Notes: generated from the sequence alone by a model not told the origin. A stretch of DNA of 64,000 nucleotides from Euphorbia lathyris (GCF_963576675.1 NC_088914.1:86488441-86552440); one strand, 5' to 3'. Positions 1 to 10,925 are shown, counted from the first letter of the stretch. Program-made: numbers and translations.

Positions 1-194
1 TGTATTTGTACCTTTTAAGTTAATGAAATGATATATAACATTTTTTTTTTATAAAAAAAGATACTACTTTGTTTGGACCGCCTTTTTCTTGCACGGACGT
101 AAGTCAAATGAGGTTGAATCAACACATATAAAAGTGTAAATTCTATCTTTAACCTCTCCAACTTGATTTTTAAGGCAACTTTATTGTTCATTTC

Positions 195-340
195 TCAAAT
201 GTGCATAGTATTGAAGTACTGGAAGTTAATAGACTACTAATGTGAACTAGAACTGGATATATAATAAGAATTCTAAGTACACAAGGCTGATAGAATGCTG
301 GATTGCTCTTTGTTTTCTATTGTCACTAGGCATTGCTTGC
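195..340 (+). repeat. 145-bp segment duplicated at 15538-15681
   Basis: This stretch, beginning at the shared string TCAAATGTGCATAGTATTG, is repeated with few changes at 15538-15681. It forms the intron end just before the glutaredoxin-like exon. The second copy is cut off by a copia LTR exactly where this exon would start, so two copies of one gene fragment flank the Tat element. Confidence 0.75.
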
Positions 341-403
341 ATGCAAAACGCATATTCAGTGAGCTAAATGAACAACCGTATGTAGTGGAACTGGATCTTC
401 GAG
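330..403 (+). pseudogene. Glutaredoxin-like internal exon fragment
   Basis: After an AG acceptor (328-329) one frame reads C-L-H-A-K-R followed by IFSELNEQPYVVELDLR, and the exon ends at a GT donor (404-405). This matches the stretch just after the CPYC active site in plant CPYC-type glutaredoxins (small glutathione-dependent oxidoreductases). The CPY part of the active site is missing or degraded here. I found no N-terminal exon upstream and no later exon; a Helitron-like element starts 46 bp downstream. It is either a gene relic or a gene broken by transposons. Recognition rests on about 24 residues. Confidence 0.6.
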
Positions 404-764
404 GTATCTACTAGCTAGTGTTTTTATTATTTTAATTTTGTCCATTAATCTATACTATATATAATTACGGAAGCAGAGAGAAATGAGAAGAAGTGTTTTA
501 GAGGTCTTTTTGATGAGTTGTCAACGTAGTAAAAAATCAGATTAAAAATATTTAATTAATTAAAAATAACAAATTTATATTTATAATATATTAAATAATT
601 ACTAGCCTATTAATTAAAATAATAAAAGAAAGCAAGAGTTACGGGAAGATGAAAAAACACAAAGCAAAGGAAATCCAAAAGTCACAAATAAACTTCTATA
701 TAAAGCATGATGGATAGTATTCCACCATTATATTCATTGGTCACGATAGATAGTATTATATTTC

Positions 765-1645
765 TGAAGGTAAATATTCGATTTTTTTCATATGTTGTAG
801 TTATTTTGTTCTCAATTATGTTGTTGTTTTATTTTTATCAATAGTTGTTATAGTTTCATCTTTCAGATTCATTTCTGTTGTTACCCAAGTTCTATACCTC
901 TCGCTATCTTATCCATGTTTTCTTTTTTATTTGTCTTTTTTTTTCCAAACTGATAGCTTCAATTGAAGAAATCCGACAGAAATAGAAGATGCACGAACAA
1001 CTAAAATCGGAAAACATAAAAGTGTCAAAAATTACAAGAAATTCTTATGTTTCTCAAGGTAATTTTTCAATTTTTTTTCATATGTTGTAGTTATTTTTGT
1101 TCTCAATTCTTTCTCTTCAATAGTTGTTATAGTTTCATTTTTTAGAGATGAAATTCCATTTCTGTCATTACCCAGGTTCCATACCTCTCGCTACCTTATC
1201 CATGTTTTCTTTTTTATTTGCCTTTTTTTCAAAATGACTAAAATAAAGATTTTGTAAATTTGTATTCTTTTTTTAGTATATGTGGCTAGATATTATCGTT
1301 TCGATTGCTAACTCTTAACTAAAATTTAGATTTTCAGCTTTATATGAACTCAATTTCTGGCTTTCTCAATTGTGCTGTTATTTTATTTTTATTAAACAAT
1401 TGTTGTTATAGTTTCATCTTTCAGAGATGAAATTCCATTTCTATCGTTATCCAGATTCCATACCTCTCGCTACCTTATCCATGTTTTATTATTTATTTAT
1501 TTATTTTTTAAAATTACTAAAATAAAGATTTTGTATATTTGCATTCTTTTTTAGTATTTGTTCCTAGGTGTTATCGTTTTGATTGTTAACTCTATCTAAA
1601 ATTTAGATTTTTGGCTTTTTATGAACTCAATTTTTAGTTTTAATT
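765..1645 (+). repeat. Imperfect tandem repeat, about 300-bp unit
   Basis: Three copies begin near 765, 1057 and 1371. Shared blocks include TTGTTATAGTTTCATCTTTC, CATACCTCTCGCTA and CTTATCCATGTTTT. Copies 2 and 3 also share a second half with ACTAAAATAAAGATTTTGTA. Copy 1 is shorter and diverges after about 950. No coding potential is seen. It lies inside the Helitron-like element. Confidence 0.8.
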
Positions 1646-2035
1646 GAAGTTAGATTAATTTTTCTAATTTGGAACATTTTGAAATCCACTCATTTTTTTA
1701 GTTTGAGTTTAGCTAATTGATATGGATTGTATTTTTTATTTTTATACATTTTGGTACAAATAGATATAAAGTTTCACACGATAGTTGTTCATTGAAGTTT
1801 GAGACATATTAAATAAAATATTAAAGAGATATTGGAATATTATACTTATAATGAAGTTTATTTCAATATAAAATATGTTATAGTATTATTATTATTATTA
1901 TCAAGAAGTTATTTTTTCCCAATTTTCTAGACAAGGAGATTGTAAGCGTCTAATACGCTTGATAAGATGTTTATTCTTGAAGAATGTGGATTATGCTAGA
2001 TACGAATTCAAAATCAAGGTAAATAAAAATAATTT

Positions 2036-2234
2036 TTTCATTGAACGAGTCTTTTAATTGCTCTATTCGTTTTGTCTGTCGTTCTGCAAACTCTGTTGCT
2101 CATTTGTTAGCTAGAAGTAGTATTTTACCTTTACATCGGGGTGAGTGGTTTTCTGTACCCCCTGATTTTATTTTTAATATGCTTCTTCTTGATTCTTAAT
2201 ATATGCTTCTTTGGTTGTCAAAAAAAAAAAAAAA
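2036..2234 (+). mobile_element. LINE (L1-type) 3' end with poly(A)
   Basis: Codons 2062-2199 read as the end of a plant LINE ORF2: the RNase H tail with the motif NSVAHLLAR, then GEWFSVPPDFI and a TAA stop. A 3' UTR of about 20 bp and an A run (2220-2234) follow. Only about 200 bp survive, so this is a strongly 5'-truncated insertion. A run like AATTTTTT lies on both sides and may be a short target duplication, but the sequence is too simple to be sure. Confidence 0.75.
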
Positions 2235-2845
2235 TTTTTTTTGATGCTCAAAATCCTAAAAATGTACATTAATTATGGATATTGAGATAATTGCTTTTGC
2301 AACATTGGCTTATATAATTTTTAACTATTATATTATGGTTCGTACAAAATTGTTAGTATTTCAAGAGTTTTTAACAGATGAAAGTGAAATATGATCATAG
2401 GACAAATTATTGAAAAATATTAATTAAGAAAATATTATTATTTGAATCTCTTCAAATTCTCAAATGTTGAGCATAATGATTCTAATTAATATAATTAATT
2501 TCACATATTAATTATAAAATGTTTTTTTGTACTGAGTGGTTACAATTGCGATTTAATCTTATTTAACTAAAATTAATTTATGGACTTAATACTTCATTAA
2601 GAAAAAATAAAATGTTTAATTAATGGGCAAAAAATGTTTTCACTCTCCTCTTTATACGCTTATGTCTCGACATTCTCTCTTATTTTCAAAAAAAAAAAAC
2701 CCGAGAGGAAGATGGTTCTCTCCTAATTATCTTTTTCGTCCCTTCATTTTTTTCGATTCTTTTGTTTGTTTTTTTACTTACAATATTCAAGAATATATAA
2801 TTATTAGAAAATATTAATGAAGCCAAATAAGTGATATCTGCGAGT

Positions 2846-2992
2846 ATGGCTGATATTCTATATAGTGAAAGAATGAAGAACAAATTGATCGAATGTCTTG
2901 ATGAGATATTACGAGATGAAAATAGGAGAAATCATCATCTTAAACTGATTCAACTAGATATATTGGGTTATTGTAGCAGAATGAATAATTGA
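2846..2992 (+). other. Short charged ORF (48 codons), unknown
   Basis: ATG at 2846 opens 48 codons to TGA at 2990-2992. The product is charged and helix-prone (starting MADILYSERMKNKLIECLDE), unlike the low-complexity translations around it. I recognise no family. It sits in the Helitron-like element and may be part of a captured exon or chance. No promoter or splice context supports it. Confidence 0.2.
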
Positions 2993-3658
2993 ATTCGAAT
3001 ACTTGGTGATCATGAAATTCCATCAACCAAAATAATTATCATAAAGATGAATTTGTGACTAATTCTTACTAATTTTATTTTTTTATATGTAACATATTGA
3101 ATTGATAAAGTTTCTTCATATGCAACATTATAAAAGTATTGATTGTAATAGTTTATAGAATAATATATTGATGTTGCTTCCATTTTAACATAGATTGTAA
3201 TTCTTTTGTATCGTATATATAATATTTAATTTTAATTGTAGTTTAATTCAATTTTTGTGTAACCTATATTGTAATTCTTTTGTATCATAAATATAATATT
3301 TAATTTTAATTATAGTTTAATTCAATTCTTGTTTTTTTTTTATTATATTCTAATATATTTCTTAATTAATCTGCTATTTTATTATTAAAATTCCTAAAAA
3401 GTACAAATCATTGAATTTTGTAAAAATAAATAAATCATTCATCTTTAGTTAAAATTCTATAAAAAAAGTAGTCAATTATTTAAAATTAATTTAATTTGAA
3501 TTATCATTAAAAAATATATATTAATTTCAAATATACATAATATAATTTTTTTTCATAGCATGATATAAAATTATTTAAAAGTAAATATGTCAATTTATTT
3601 ATTTATCTAAATTATATAAAAGTTTCATACCTCGTGCATCACACAAGTTTTTGACTAG

Positions 3659-4074
3659 TTGATATATGTTTTGGAGATTTTCAATAGAAATCTTTGTATC
3701 TCAAATTAGGGCATCAATATTTTAGGTCCACTGGGTAAAAGCGGAATTGAAAGGATGTAGTAGTGAAAATATAAATATTGATTTTAGTCGTCTTGCTTTT
3801 TTTTTTTTGCTGGGTAAACTAGTCAATAATTAGTAGCCATCTTTTGCATGATAAGTTAATCTATATTTAGAGAATCATGATACCAGATCAACACAAGATC
3901 TTCTCCTCTCTTTCATGTGCTTGTACACAAGATAAACTCTATAAATCAAATGAATGAAGTTACCAAATTTGGAGAATGCATATTGTGGCTTCTGTACTCA
4001 TTGCACTGATGTTTGCTGTTAGCGCCTATATGTCCTGCATGTATCAGGGTTTGCTCATCATAACTAATCTATAT
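3659..4074. other. Intergenic stretch between Helitron and Tat element
   Basis: AT-rich host sequence. A short hydrophobic ORF starts with ATG at 3976 (MHIVASVLIALMFAVSAYM) and could be a signal-anchor exon, but nothing around it supports this. The last five bases, TATAT (4070-4074), are the left target duplication of the Tat element. Confidence 0.4.
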
Positions 4075-4540
4075 TGATGACCCGCGAAGTCAAACCGGGC
4101 CGAATTCGTTACACGGGCCCAGCCCATACTTAGACCCATGGTCTAGGATCGGATGGGACCCGAATAGAGGAAGCGGGTGAAGTGAGTAACCGCCCCGAAT
4201 TCCTAAATGGAGCATCAAAACTCCCACTCAGAACAAACGATACCACGTTTGTTGCCACGAAAGCCACGAAAGGGACATGGCCTAAAAAGGAGTAACCGCC
4301 CTCGGAACGTGGCCTGGAAGGAGTAACCGCCCTCGGCGGTTACTTAAGAACACTTATAAAAAGCCATAAGGCCAAAGGGGAGAGGTACGTTCACATTTTT
4401 CCCCGTAATGCTATTATTTACCAACCTTCATACAAAGAACTGACTAGATCGTCGGAGAGTTTTCCCGGAGATCCCGTCTCCGGTTCTGTTTTGCAGGTAA
4501 CTCCGGCGGAGATCATCAAATCGAATTCAGCAAGTTATCA
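4075..4540 (+). repeat. 5' LTR of Tat element
   Basis: 466 bp, TG...CA ends. A TATA-like TATAAAAA lies at 4355-4362, with a probable transcription start shortly after. A 17-bp motif GGAGTAACCGCCCTCGG occurs twice upstream of the TATA (4289-4305, 4320-4336) and may be a duplicated enhancer-type element. It differs from the 3' LTR at two bases and lacks an 11-bp duplication present there. Confidence 0.95.
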
Positions 4541-4560
4541 TTGGTGCGGTGAAGGTGGAC
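4541..4560 (+). promoter_or_regulatory. Candidate primer binding site
   Basis: Directly after the 5' LTR the sequence reads TTGGTGCGGTGAAGG. The TGG start and position fit a tRNA primer site. I cannot assign the tRNA, and this differs from the TGGCGCCGTTGCCGGGGA site of the Athila-type fragments elsewhere in the window. Confidence 0.6.
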
Positions 4561-4598
4561 CTTTTTTACCAACATTTGGTTAAAGGTACACAAAGAAC

Positions 4599-6092
4599 AT
4601 GTCAGAACCATCACGAATGACCGGCGTTACAACCAGATCAACTAGTATGAACTCAAGGGGTCCACGGATTGCGAATTCGCAGCCTGCGAGTACGCAGCCT
4701 GTGGTGCCTAGCTCGTCGAGCCCTTCGGGACAATTGAGTCCATTATTGGAAGTCCAAGTGCAAACTGAGATGGAGATGTCCAATAGCGATTTCGTCCAAA
4801 TGGCAGGACAAGTCTTGGCTTCAAATATGAGCCAAGCGGCGGGGGATCGAATGATTAGTTTGTTAACCGCAATCGCTGATCCCAATACCGCCGTGGCGGC
4901 TGCTCCTCAACAACCTGTTGTCATCTCCACACAACCATCGACTACTGCCGCCATATCTGCGCTTCCGCAGCCATCTCGAGAGCTAAATCAGATAGGTCAG
5001 AGTAGTCGCATGAACCCACACAGCCACCCAGGCAACTACTCGTACCACGATCCTAGTATGACGATCCATCCGACCTGGCAAACATCCCAACCGACGTCGG
5101 GAATACCAGGAATCCTTCCACTACAACACACGGAGCCCTTGGTTTGCGGGCGTTTAGAGTTAATGACGTCTGGGGCGAATACGTCTGGGCAGGAGCACAC
5201 TTGGAACTTCGATCCTATAACCGGACGGCGGCTAGAACCACGGCGAGAACAAATCTCAACATCAATTGGCGGGTGGATGCCACCCAGAGTTCACCAGCAG
5301 CGGATGGAGGAGATTCGGCGAATACCCCATCCTGAGTTGGAAGATCAACTACGGAACATGATGGAGCGAATGGGGTACACGCCTAGGGCGAGAGCAGAGG
5401 TGCAGAGTGATTCGCCTTTTGCTCCGTCGTTGCGGGAATTTATACCAGATCACAGGATAAAGGCGCCGGCGATACCTAAATACTATGGGGATCCAAATTC
5501 TGATCCTGAGGCTCATGTCAGGAACTACAGAGAATTAATGGATGTTGCAGGAGCGAGTGAAAGCATAATTTGCAGATTATTCTCGACCACTTTGGGCGGA
5601 GCGGCATCTGATTGGTTTCGGTCTTTACCTGCTGAATCTATTCACAACTGGAATCAATACAGTCGTGATTTCTGTGCAAAGTTCGTGGGCTGTAAAGCAG
5701 CGGATGTGACGGATAGGCAGCTGAAGGAGATCAAACAGAGGAACTATAATTCCCTAAGGGAATTTGTTGTCGCATTCAACGATATTCTGGTGCGGTTGCA
5801 GAACCCGGATATCGTGAGCATTCGCAACATCATGGCGGATGGAACCACGGATTGGAGCATGCGGGAGGAAATCATCCGCAACAAGCCGCGCACAGTGGCC
5901 GAACTCATGAAGATAGCAAAGGAATTCATGGAAGTGGACGATGTCAACAGAGAACATAGAGCTCAAACCCGGAGAGAGAGAGAGATGCTGCTAGATCCAC
6001 TTCGTACAATCGGCGCCAGACCCAGTCCAAGGGTAATTTTGTTCGCAGAAGCGATCGCTCCTTTCAAGGGGGAGGATATCAAACACCATTGA
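4599..6092 (+). CDS. gag: Gag of Tat element (frameshifted C-terminus)
   Basis: The frame opens with ATG 58 bp after the LTR and gives 497 residues. The first ~275 are low-complexity, rich in Ser, Thr, Gln and Pro. Residues ~285-440 match the plant retrotransposon gag (capsid) core, with APAIPKYYGDP, a GAASDWFRSLP block and a C-terminal helix region. Gag assembles the virus-like particle that packages element RNA in the cytoplasm. The reading shifts near 6030: the last ~20 residues look unrelated, while the other frame carries the expected basic linker and then the zinc knuckle now found at the start of the pol frame. I infer a one-base indel separating capsid from nucleocapsid and pol. Confidence 0.9.
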   Translation: MSEPSRMTGVTTRSTSMNSRGPRIANSQPASTQPVVPSSSSPSGQLSPLLEVQVQTEMEMSNSDFVQMAGQVLASNMSQAAGDRMISLLTAIADPNTAVAAAPQQPVVISTQPSTTAAISALPQPSRELNQIGQSSRMNPHSHPGNYSYHDPSMTIHPTWQTSQPTSGIPGILPLQHTEPLVCGRLELMTSGANTSGQEHTWNFDPITGRRLEPRREQISTSIGGWMPPRVHQQRMEEIRRIPHPELEDQLRNMMERMGYTPRARAEVQSDSPFAPSLREFIPDHRIKAPAIPKYYGDPNSDPEAHVRNYRELMDVAGASESIICRLFSTTLGGAASDWFRSLPAESIHNWNQYSRDFCAKFVGCKAADVTDRQLKEIKQRNYNSLREFVVAFNDILVRLQNPDIVSIRNIMADGTTDWSMREEIIRNKPRTVAELMKIAKEFMEVDDVNREHRAQTRREREMLLDPLRTIGARPSPRVILFAEAIAPFKGEDIKHH

Positions 6093-8197
6093 ATACGACT
6101 CGCCAGGAGGTGTTACTTTGGATCGAAAAGAGCCCCCTGAAGAAGGATGTGCGGTTCCTCGAGGCGAAAGGCCGAACTAGTTTGGGGCGATATCCTAACA
6201 AATATTGCAGGTTCCACAGATTGAACGGCCATGACACGAACGATTGCTATGAACTGAAGAAGGAAATAGAAAAGCTGATTGAGAGGGGCAAGCTAAGCCA
6301 ATTCGTAAGAAAAGAAATGATTGATGAGAAAACAACGCTCCCGCATGAGGGAGAAGCAAGGCCCGAAAAGAAACAGAAGAAAGGGGTGATAAACGTGATA
6401 GCTGGCGGGATCTATGAGACGCCAACAAAAAGGGCTCGCCGTGAACAGCGAAAAAGCAACACGCATAGGGGGGATGCCCTCAATTACTCATTTGCGCGAA
6501 TCACGGAGCCGCATGCGGATGCCTTGGTGATTACGATGGCCGTAGAAGGATGGGACGTTAAGCGGGTCCTTATTGATACCGGCAGTTCTTGTAATGTTAT
6601 TACTCGGACTGCATTCAACAAGTTGGGAATTAATGACGAGCGAGTGGAACATACATTCATGGATGTAACTGGTTTTGGGGGTCAATCATCTCAAACAAGT
6701 GGACAGGTGGTGTTGGAGGCGGAAATGGGCGATAAGAATCTAAAATGGCGAGGTGATCTAGAATTCGCAATTGTTGATCTCCCGTTGGCCTACAACATAA
6801 TTCTAGGGCGTCCGTTCCTATCAGAAACGGAGTCGCTCATCTCAATGAAGCATTTGACATTGCATTTGCCAACACACCAAGGGCGAGTCATAGTTGAAGG
6901 AGATCAACTTGTGTCTCAACAAGCCTATACATTGTCACTTGAACCAAAACCGGATGAAGAGGATAAAGTCGATGAGAAGCTACCGGCGGAAGCATTGAGA
7001 GAAACGAAACTATTCGCCATCTCAAATGACAAGAATGTACGAATAGCGGCAGGACTCCCCGAGGAAACGAAGAAAGCCATTACTGAGGTGTTGATCCAAT
7101 GCGAGTCGGCATTCGCCGCTCCGAATGAAGTGCTGAAAGGAATAAGTCCAGATATAGCAACCCATCGGTTGAATGTGGACAAAGGTGCAACCCCAGTGCG
7201 ACAGAAAAAGAGAGGACACGCTCCAGAGCGGCAGAAGGCGATTGAAAAAGCAGTGGCAGATTTGCTAAAATCGGATGCGATTAGAGAAGTCACGTATCCG
7301 GAGTGGCTAGCCAATGTGGTGCTGGTCAAAAAGCCAAATGGAACGTACAGAATGTGCGTCGACTTTAAAGATCTGAATAAAGCATGTCCGAAGGATATGT
7401 ATCCGCTGCCTAATATTGATATATTAGTAGATGGAACTGCAGGATTTGAAGCTTTATCGTTCACCGACGTGAAATCCAGTTACCACCAGATACCCATGGA
7501 GAAGGCGGATGAAATCAAAACATCATTCATAACTCATCAGGCGACTTATTGCTTCAAGGTGATGCCCTTCGGACTGAAAAACGCAGGAGCAACATACCAG
7601 AGGATGATGAACAAGATATTTTCAGACAAGTCAGGCGAGAACTTCTCAATCTACGTAGATGACATGATCATTAAAAGCAAGAAGATGCAAGACCACCCGC
7701 AGGATATCAAAGAAATCCTGGAAGTACTAATCAAATATGGCCTCAAGTTGAACCCAGAAAAATGCACATTTGGGGCAAGAGCGGGAAAATTCCTGGGTTT
7801 CATTGTTAGTGGCAAAGGAGTCGAGGCGAATCCCGAGAAAGTTAAAGCGGTAATGGAGATGAAGACACCGAGGAACATAAGGGAAGTACAGAGACTGAAC
7901 GGGCGGCTGGTGGCCTTAGGGCGATTCATATCATGCTCAGCTAGGAGATGTCTACCTTTTTACAACGCCATCAAAAAGTCTAAGTCCTTTGAATGGACGA
8001 CGGATTGCCAAGAAGCATTCGAAGGGATAAAGCGACTGCTATGCTATCCGCCCTTAATGAGCAGGCCGGAGGATGGAGAAGATTTATTTCTTTACGTATC
8101 CGTCACCAGTATGGCGATATGCACTGTGATGGTGCGAGAAGAAGAGGGCCAACAATATCCAGTGTACTATGTGAGCAAAGTCTTGAAGGATGCATAA
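6089..8197 (+). pseudogene. pol: Gag zinc knuckle, protease, reverse transcriptase, RNase H start
   Basis: 702 codons, opening at TTG, not ATG; the true frame runs in from before 6089. Residues ~39-53 form the zinc knuckle YCRFHRLNGHDTNDC. The aspartic protease has VLIDTGSS near residue 160. Reverse transcriptase includes YRMCVDFKDLN (~419), FTDVKSSYHQI and the catalytic YVDDMI (~522). The RT-linked RNase H begins (LFLYVSVTS) and is cut by TAA at 8195-8197. The same frame continues at once with expected RNase H sequence, so this TAA is a nonsense change, not a natural end. Protease cuts the polyprotein; RT and RNase H make element cDNA in the particle. Confidence 0.9.
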
Positions 8198-8212
8198 CTT
8201 CGGTATTCGAAG

Positions 8213-8902
8213 TTGGACAAAATGGCTCTCGCGGTGATAACCACGGTGGCTAGGCTAAAACCATACTTTCAGGCGCATACTATCATTGTGAGAACCGGAA
8301 TTCCAATGCGGAAGGTACTGCAGAAACCTGACGCATCCGGCCGATTAATGGAATGGTCAATTCGCCTGGGGGAGTTCGATATTCGCTACGAAGGAAGACC
8401 AGCACTAAAGGGTCAAGTACTTGCCGATTTCGTGAATGAATTCACGTGGGATGAAGATGAACGTCCAAAGGCACAAAAAGAAGAGTGGAGCATGTTCACA
8501 GATAGGGCATTGTCCACGGATGGAGCTGGACTAGGAGTCGTCATCAAAGGTCCGGAGGTTATTCGCCTGTACTATGCGGCAAAGTTAACATTCGAAACTA
8601 CCAATAATGCCACAGAGTATGAAGCAATGATATGCGGATTGAAGCTGCTTAATGAACTTATGCCAGAAAGAGTGGTGATCTACAGCGATTCTAAACTCAT
8701 GATAAATCAGATCACAAAAAACTATCTGGTGAAACAAGAAGATCTGGTCAAATACCATCAGGTAGTCGGTAGATTGACGCAGGAGTTAACACACAAGGGA
8801 GTCATCTGGGAAATGGTGCATGTTCCAAGAGGCCAAAACACAAAGGCTGATGAACTGGCAAAAGCAGCGGCGAGTAGAGAACCATGGAATCAAAAAGCAT
8901 GA
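8213..8902 (+). pseudogene. pol: Rest of RNase H plus second RNase H domain
   Basis: Same frame as the preceding pol segment. The first ~75 residues finish the RT-linked RNase H, including GEFDIRYEGRPALKGQVLADF. A second complete RNase H follows, with FTD, TEYEA, YSDS and TKADELA supplying the D-E-D-D acidic residues. A duplicated RNase H is a mark of the Tat group. The usual (F/Y)xDGAS at the first aspartate is altered to FTDRAL. The segment ends at TGA (8900-8902), and homology to the linker before integrase continues after it in frame. Confidence 0.9.
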
Positions 8903-8905
8903 AAT

Positions 8906-9358
8906 TTGGAGATAAGATCTGCACCGGCATTTGAAGTCGATCAGATTATGGTCATTGAAGAGCTGGAAGATGATGAAGATTGGCGGATACCCATTCGCCA
9001 ATATCTGGAGCAGGGAGATTTGCCGAATGATAAAAGCCTAGCCAGAAAGCTAATTGGACAATCAGCGAGATACTCAATTCGAGATGGAACTTTGTATCGA
9101 AAATCATATACATGTCCATGGTTGAAATATGTTAGCCGCAATGAAGGAGACTACGTACTGCGAGAACTCCATGAAGGAATGTGCGGCGCACATGAAGCAT
9201 CCGCGGCGTTGGTAAGAAAAGTCAAGCTAATGGGATACTATTGGCCAAAGGTGATGGAGGATTCCCAGAAGATGGTAGCGGAATGTCACAGCTGTCAAAT
9301 CCATGCGAATGAAAAGCACGTTCCCGGAGCCGAACAAATCTCTATAATGACGGCATAG
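8906..9358 (+). pseudogene. pol: Integrase N-terminal zinc-binding domain
   Basis: Same frame. It has an acidic linker and then the HHCC zinc domain: H-E-G-M-C-G-A-H, then YYWPKVMEDSQ and CHSCQIH. This domain helps multimerise integrase and bind LTR ends. The frame ends at TAG (9356-9358), where family members normally have Trp before PFATWGIDIVGPFP; a TGG to TAG change is the simplest reading. Confidence 0.88.
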
Positions 9359-9385
9359 CCATTCGCAACATGGGGAATCGATATA

Positions 9386-9955
9386 GTGGGTCCATTCCCA
9401 GAAACGACAAAGAAAAGGAAGTACTTGGTAGTCGCAGTTGACCACTTCAGCAAATGGGTAGAAGCGGAGGCAGTAACCGCTCAAACACCTGAACGAATGA
9501 TCGAGTTCTTACGAGAGAACATTATCATGCGATTTGGAATCCCGCAAAAGCTTATAACTGACAACGGCACCCAGTTCAACTGTGTCAAGTTCAAAGCATA
9601 CTGCGAAAGCATGGGGATCAAGAATCATTTTTCTTCCGTAAACCATCCCCAATCGAATGGTATGACAGAGGTTACCAACAGGGCCATGATTCAAGGGATC
9701 AAGAAGCGGCTAGGTGATAAAAAAACAGGTTGGGCGGATGAGATACCCCATATGTTATGGGCATACAGAACTTCTGTAAAAGCAGCAACTGGCGAAACGC
9801 CTTTCTCGCTGGTTTATGGAGCCGAAGCAGTCCTACCTGTTGAAATCAAGTCGCCTACAGATCGAATAATTTATTATTGCGACACACAAAATCCTATCAA
9901 CATTAGAGATGCATTGGATTCTGTTGAAGAACGAAGAGAAAAAGCTTACATGTAA
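9386..9955 (+). pseudogene. pol: Integrase catalytic core
   Basis: Same frame. It carries the D,D(35)E core: VAVDHFSKWVEAEAV (first Asp), LITDNGTQF (second Asp) and HPQSNGMTEVTNRA (Glu), then the W-A-Y-R-T-S-V block. The core inserts element cDNA into the nuclear genome. It is cut by TAA (9953-9955), after which the C-terminus continues in frame. The catalytic triad is intact; only the stops disable the protein. Confidence 0.9.
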
Positions 9956-10222
9956 ATGGCAGTATACCGCAATAGGGTCAAGAAATATCATGACAGAAGG
10001 GTGCGAAAAGTGATAATCAATGAGAATGACTTGGTCTTGAAAAAAGCGGATAAAATACAATCCAGAGATGGCAAAGGCAAATTAGGCGTCAACTGGATCG
10101 GACCATACAGAGTATCCAAGAAGCTGGGACCATCAACTTTTGAAATAGAAGAAATGAGCGGAAAAAAGCTCCCGCGCACCTGGAATCTAGAAAATCTGCG
10201 CCTATATAAACGGGCTGGGTAG
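9956..10222 (+). pseudogene. pol: Integrase C-terminal domain (GPY/F type)
   Basis: 88 codons in the pol frame with the basic VKKYHDRRVRK stretch and the GPY/F-like block NWIGPYRVSKKLGPSTFEIE, ending in LRLYKRAG before TAG. The module binds DNA nonspecifically. No chromodomain follows, which fits the Tat group rather than chromoviruses. Confidence 0.88.
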
Positions 10223-10454
10223 TTCAGGGAAATGACGAGTACTCTTTTTCCTTTTATGAGTTTTTTCCCACTGGGTTTTCTGATAAAAGGTTTTAATGAG
10301 GCTTTGATCCCGCACATTTCATATACCAATGTAACAAAAAGTCTTTTCTTTTATCAATAAAGATATTCAATTGTTGCATACAGCGTTTGAGTGCGGATCC
10401 TTTTTAGGACAACCACTTCAGTGTGTTATCTACAAACAAAAGGCGGGTAAATCG

Positions 10455-10640
10455 CGCAAAAACCTTATGGTTAAACTTAAAAACACATAAATGTGTTGCC
10501 TATTAAGAAAGGCGGATGCATGATTACGCATCACTCGCAAAAACCTTATGGTTAAACTTAAAAACACATAAATGTGTTGCCTCTTAAAGAAAGGCGGATG
10601 CATGATTACGCATCACTCGCAAAACCTTATGATTAACCTT
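10455..10640 (+). repeat. Tandem repeat (81-82 bp) downstream of pol
   Basis: Two full copies start at 10455 and 10536, with a partial third at 10618. Each begins CGCAAAAACCTTATGGTTAA and ends GATGCATGATTACGCATCACT; the last block contains the palindrome TGCATGATTACGCA. It is non-coding. Repeats in this position are common in Tat elements. The wider stretch 10223-10925 shows no coding signal. Confidence 0.85.
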
Positions 10641-10925
10641 ATGATTATATTAGTTTCGAAAGAAAAATTATAAGATAAGGCATAAAATTAAGCGAATTAA
10701 CGAGTACTCAAAAAATTGCAAAAAGGGTCTGGCCACCCTAGCGGAAACGAAACTAAACTATGAGGAAATACAAATATGGAGTCGGCAAAAGGCAATGGTC
10801 ACGTATGAAAACAAAGGGCAATAAGGAATAAAGCAACAATCGCACGTATAGATAAAGCGGCAAGCAAAAGAAAATATATATATACGGGCAGTTTGTTACA
10901 TACGACAGTCCAGATATAAATCAAA

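Larger units (their letters stand above)
449..3658 (+). mobile_element. Helitron-like element, non-autonomous
   Basis: The left end reads TCTATACTATATATAATTAC and resembles the 5' end of plant Helitrons (TC start). The right end has a decayed hairpin-like stretch CGTGCATCACACAAG, then a short T run and CTAG (3655-3658). It lies between A (448) and T (3659), the usual Helitron target, without a target duplication. The 3.2-kb interior is AT-rich, holds an internal tandem repeat and a LINE 3' end, and has no RepHel helicase gene, so it would depend on another element. The ends are diagnostic but short, and I could not compare other copies. Confidence 0.55.

Noticed and set aside
2623..2883. Two overlapping 64-65-codon ORFs
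   Set aside because: Low-complexity AT-rich translation (Phe/Lys runs) with no context; chance ORFs.
6925..7464. 179-codon minus-strand ORF over Tat pol
   Set aside because: Shadow of the RT/protease frame; serine- and leucine-rich without domains.
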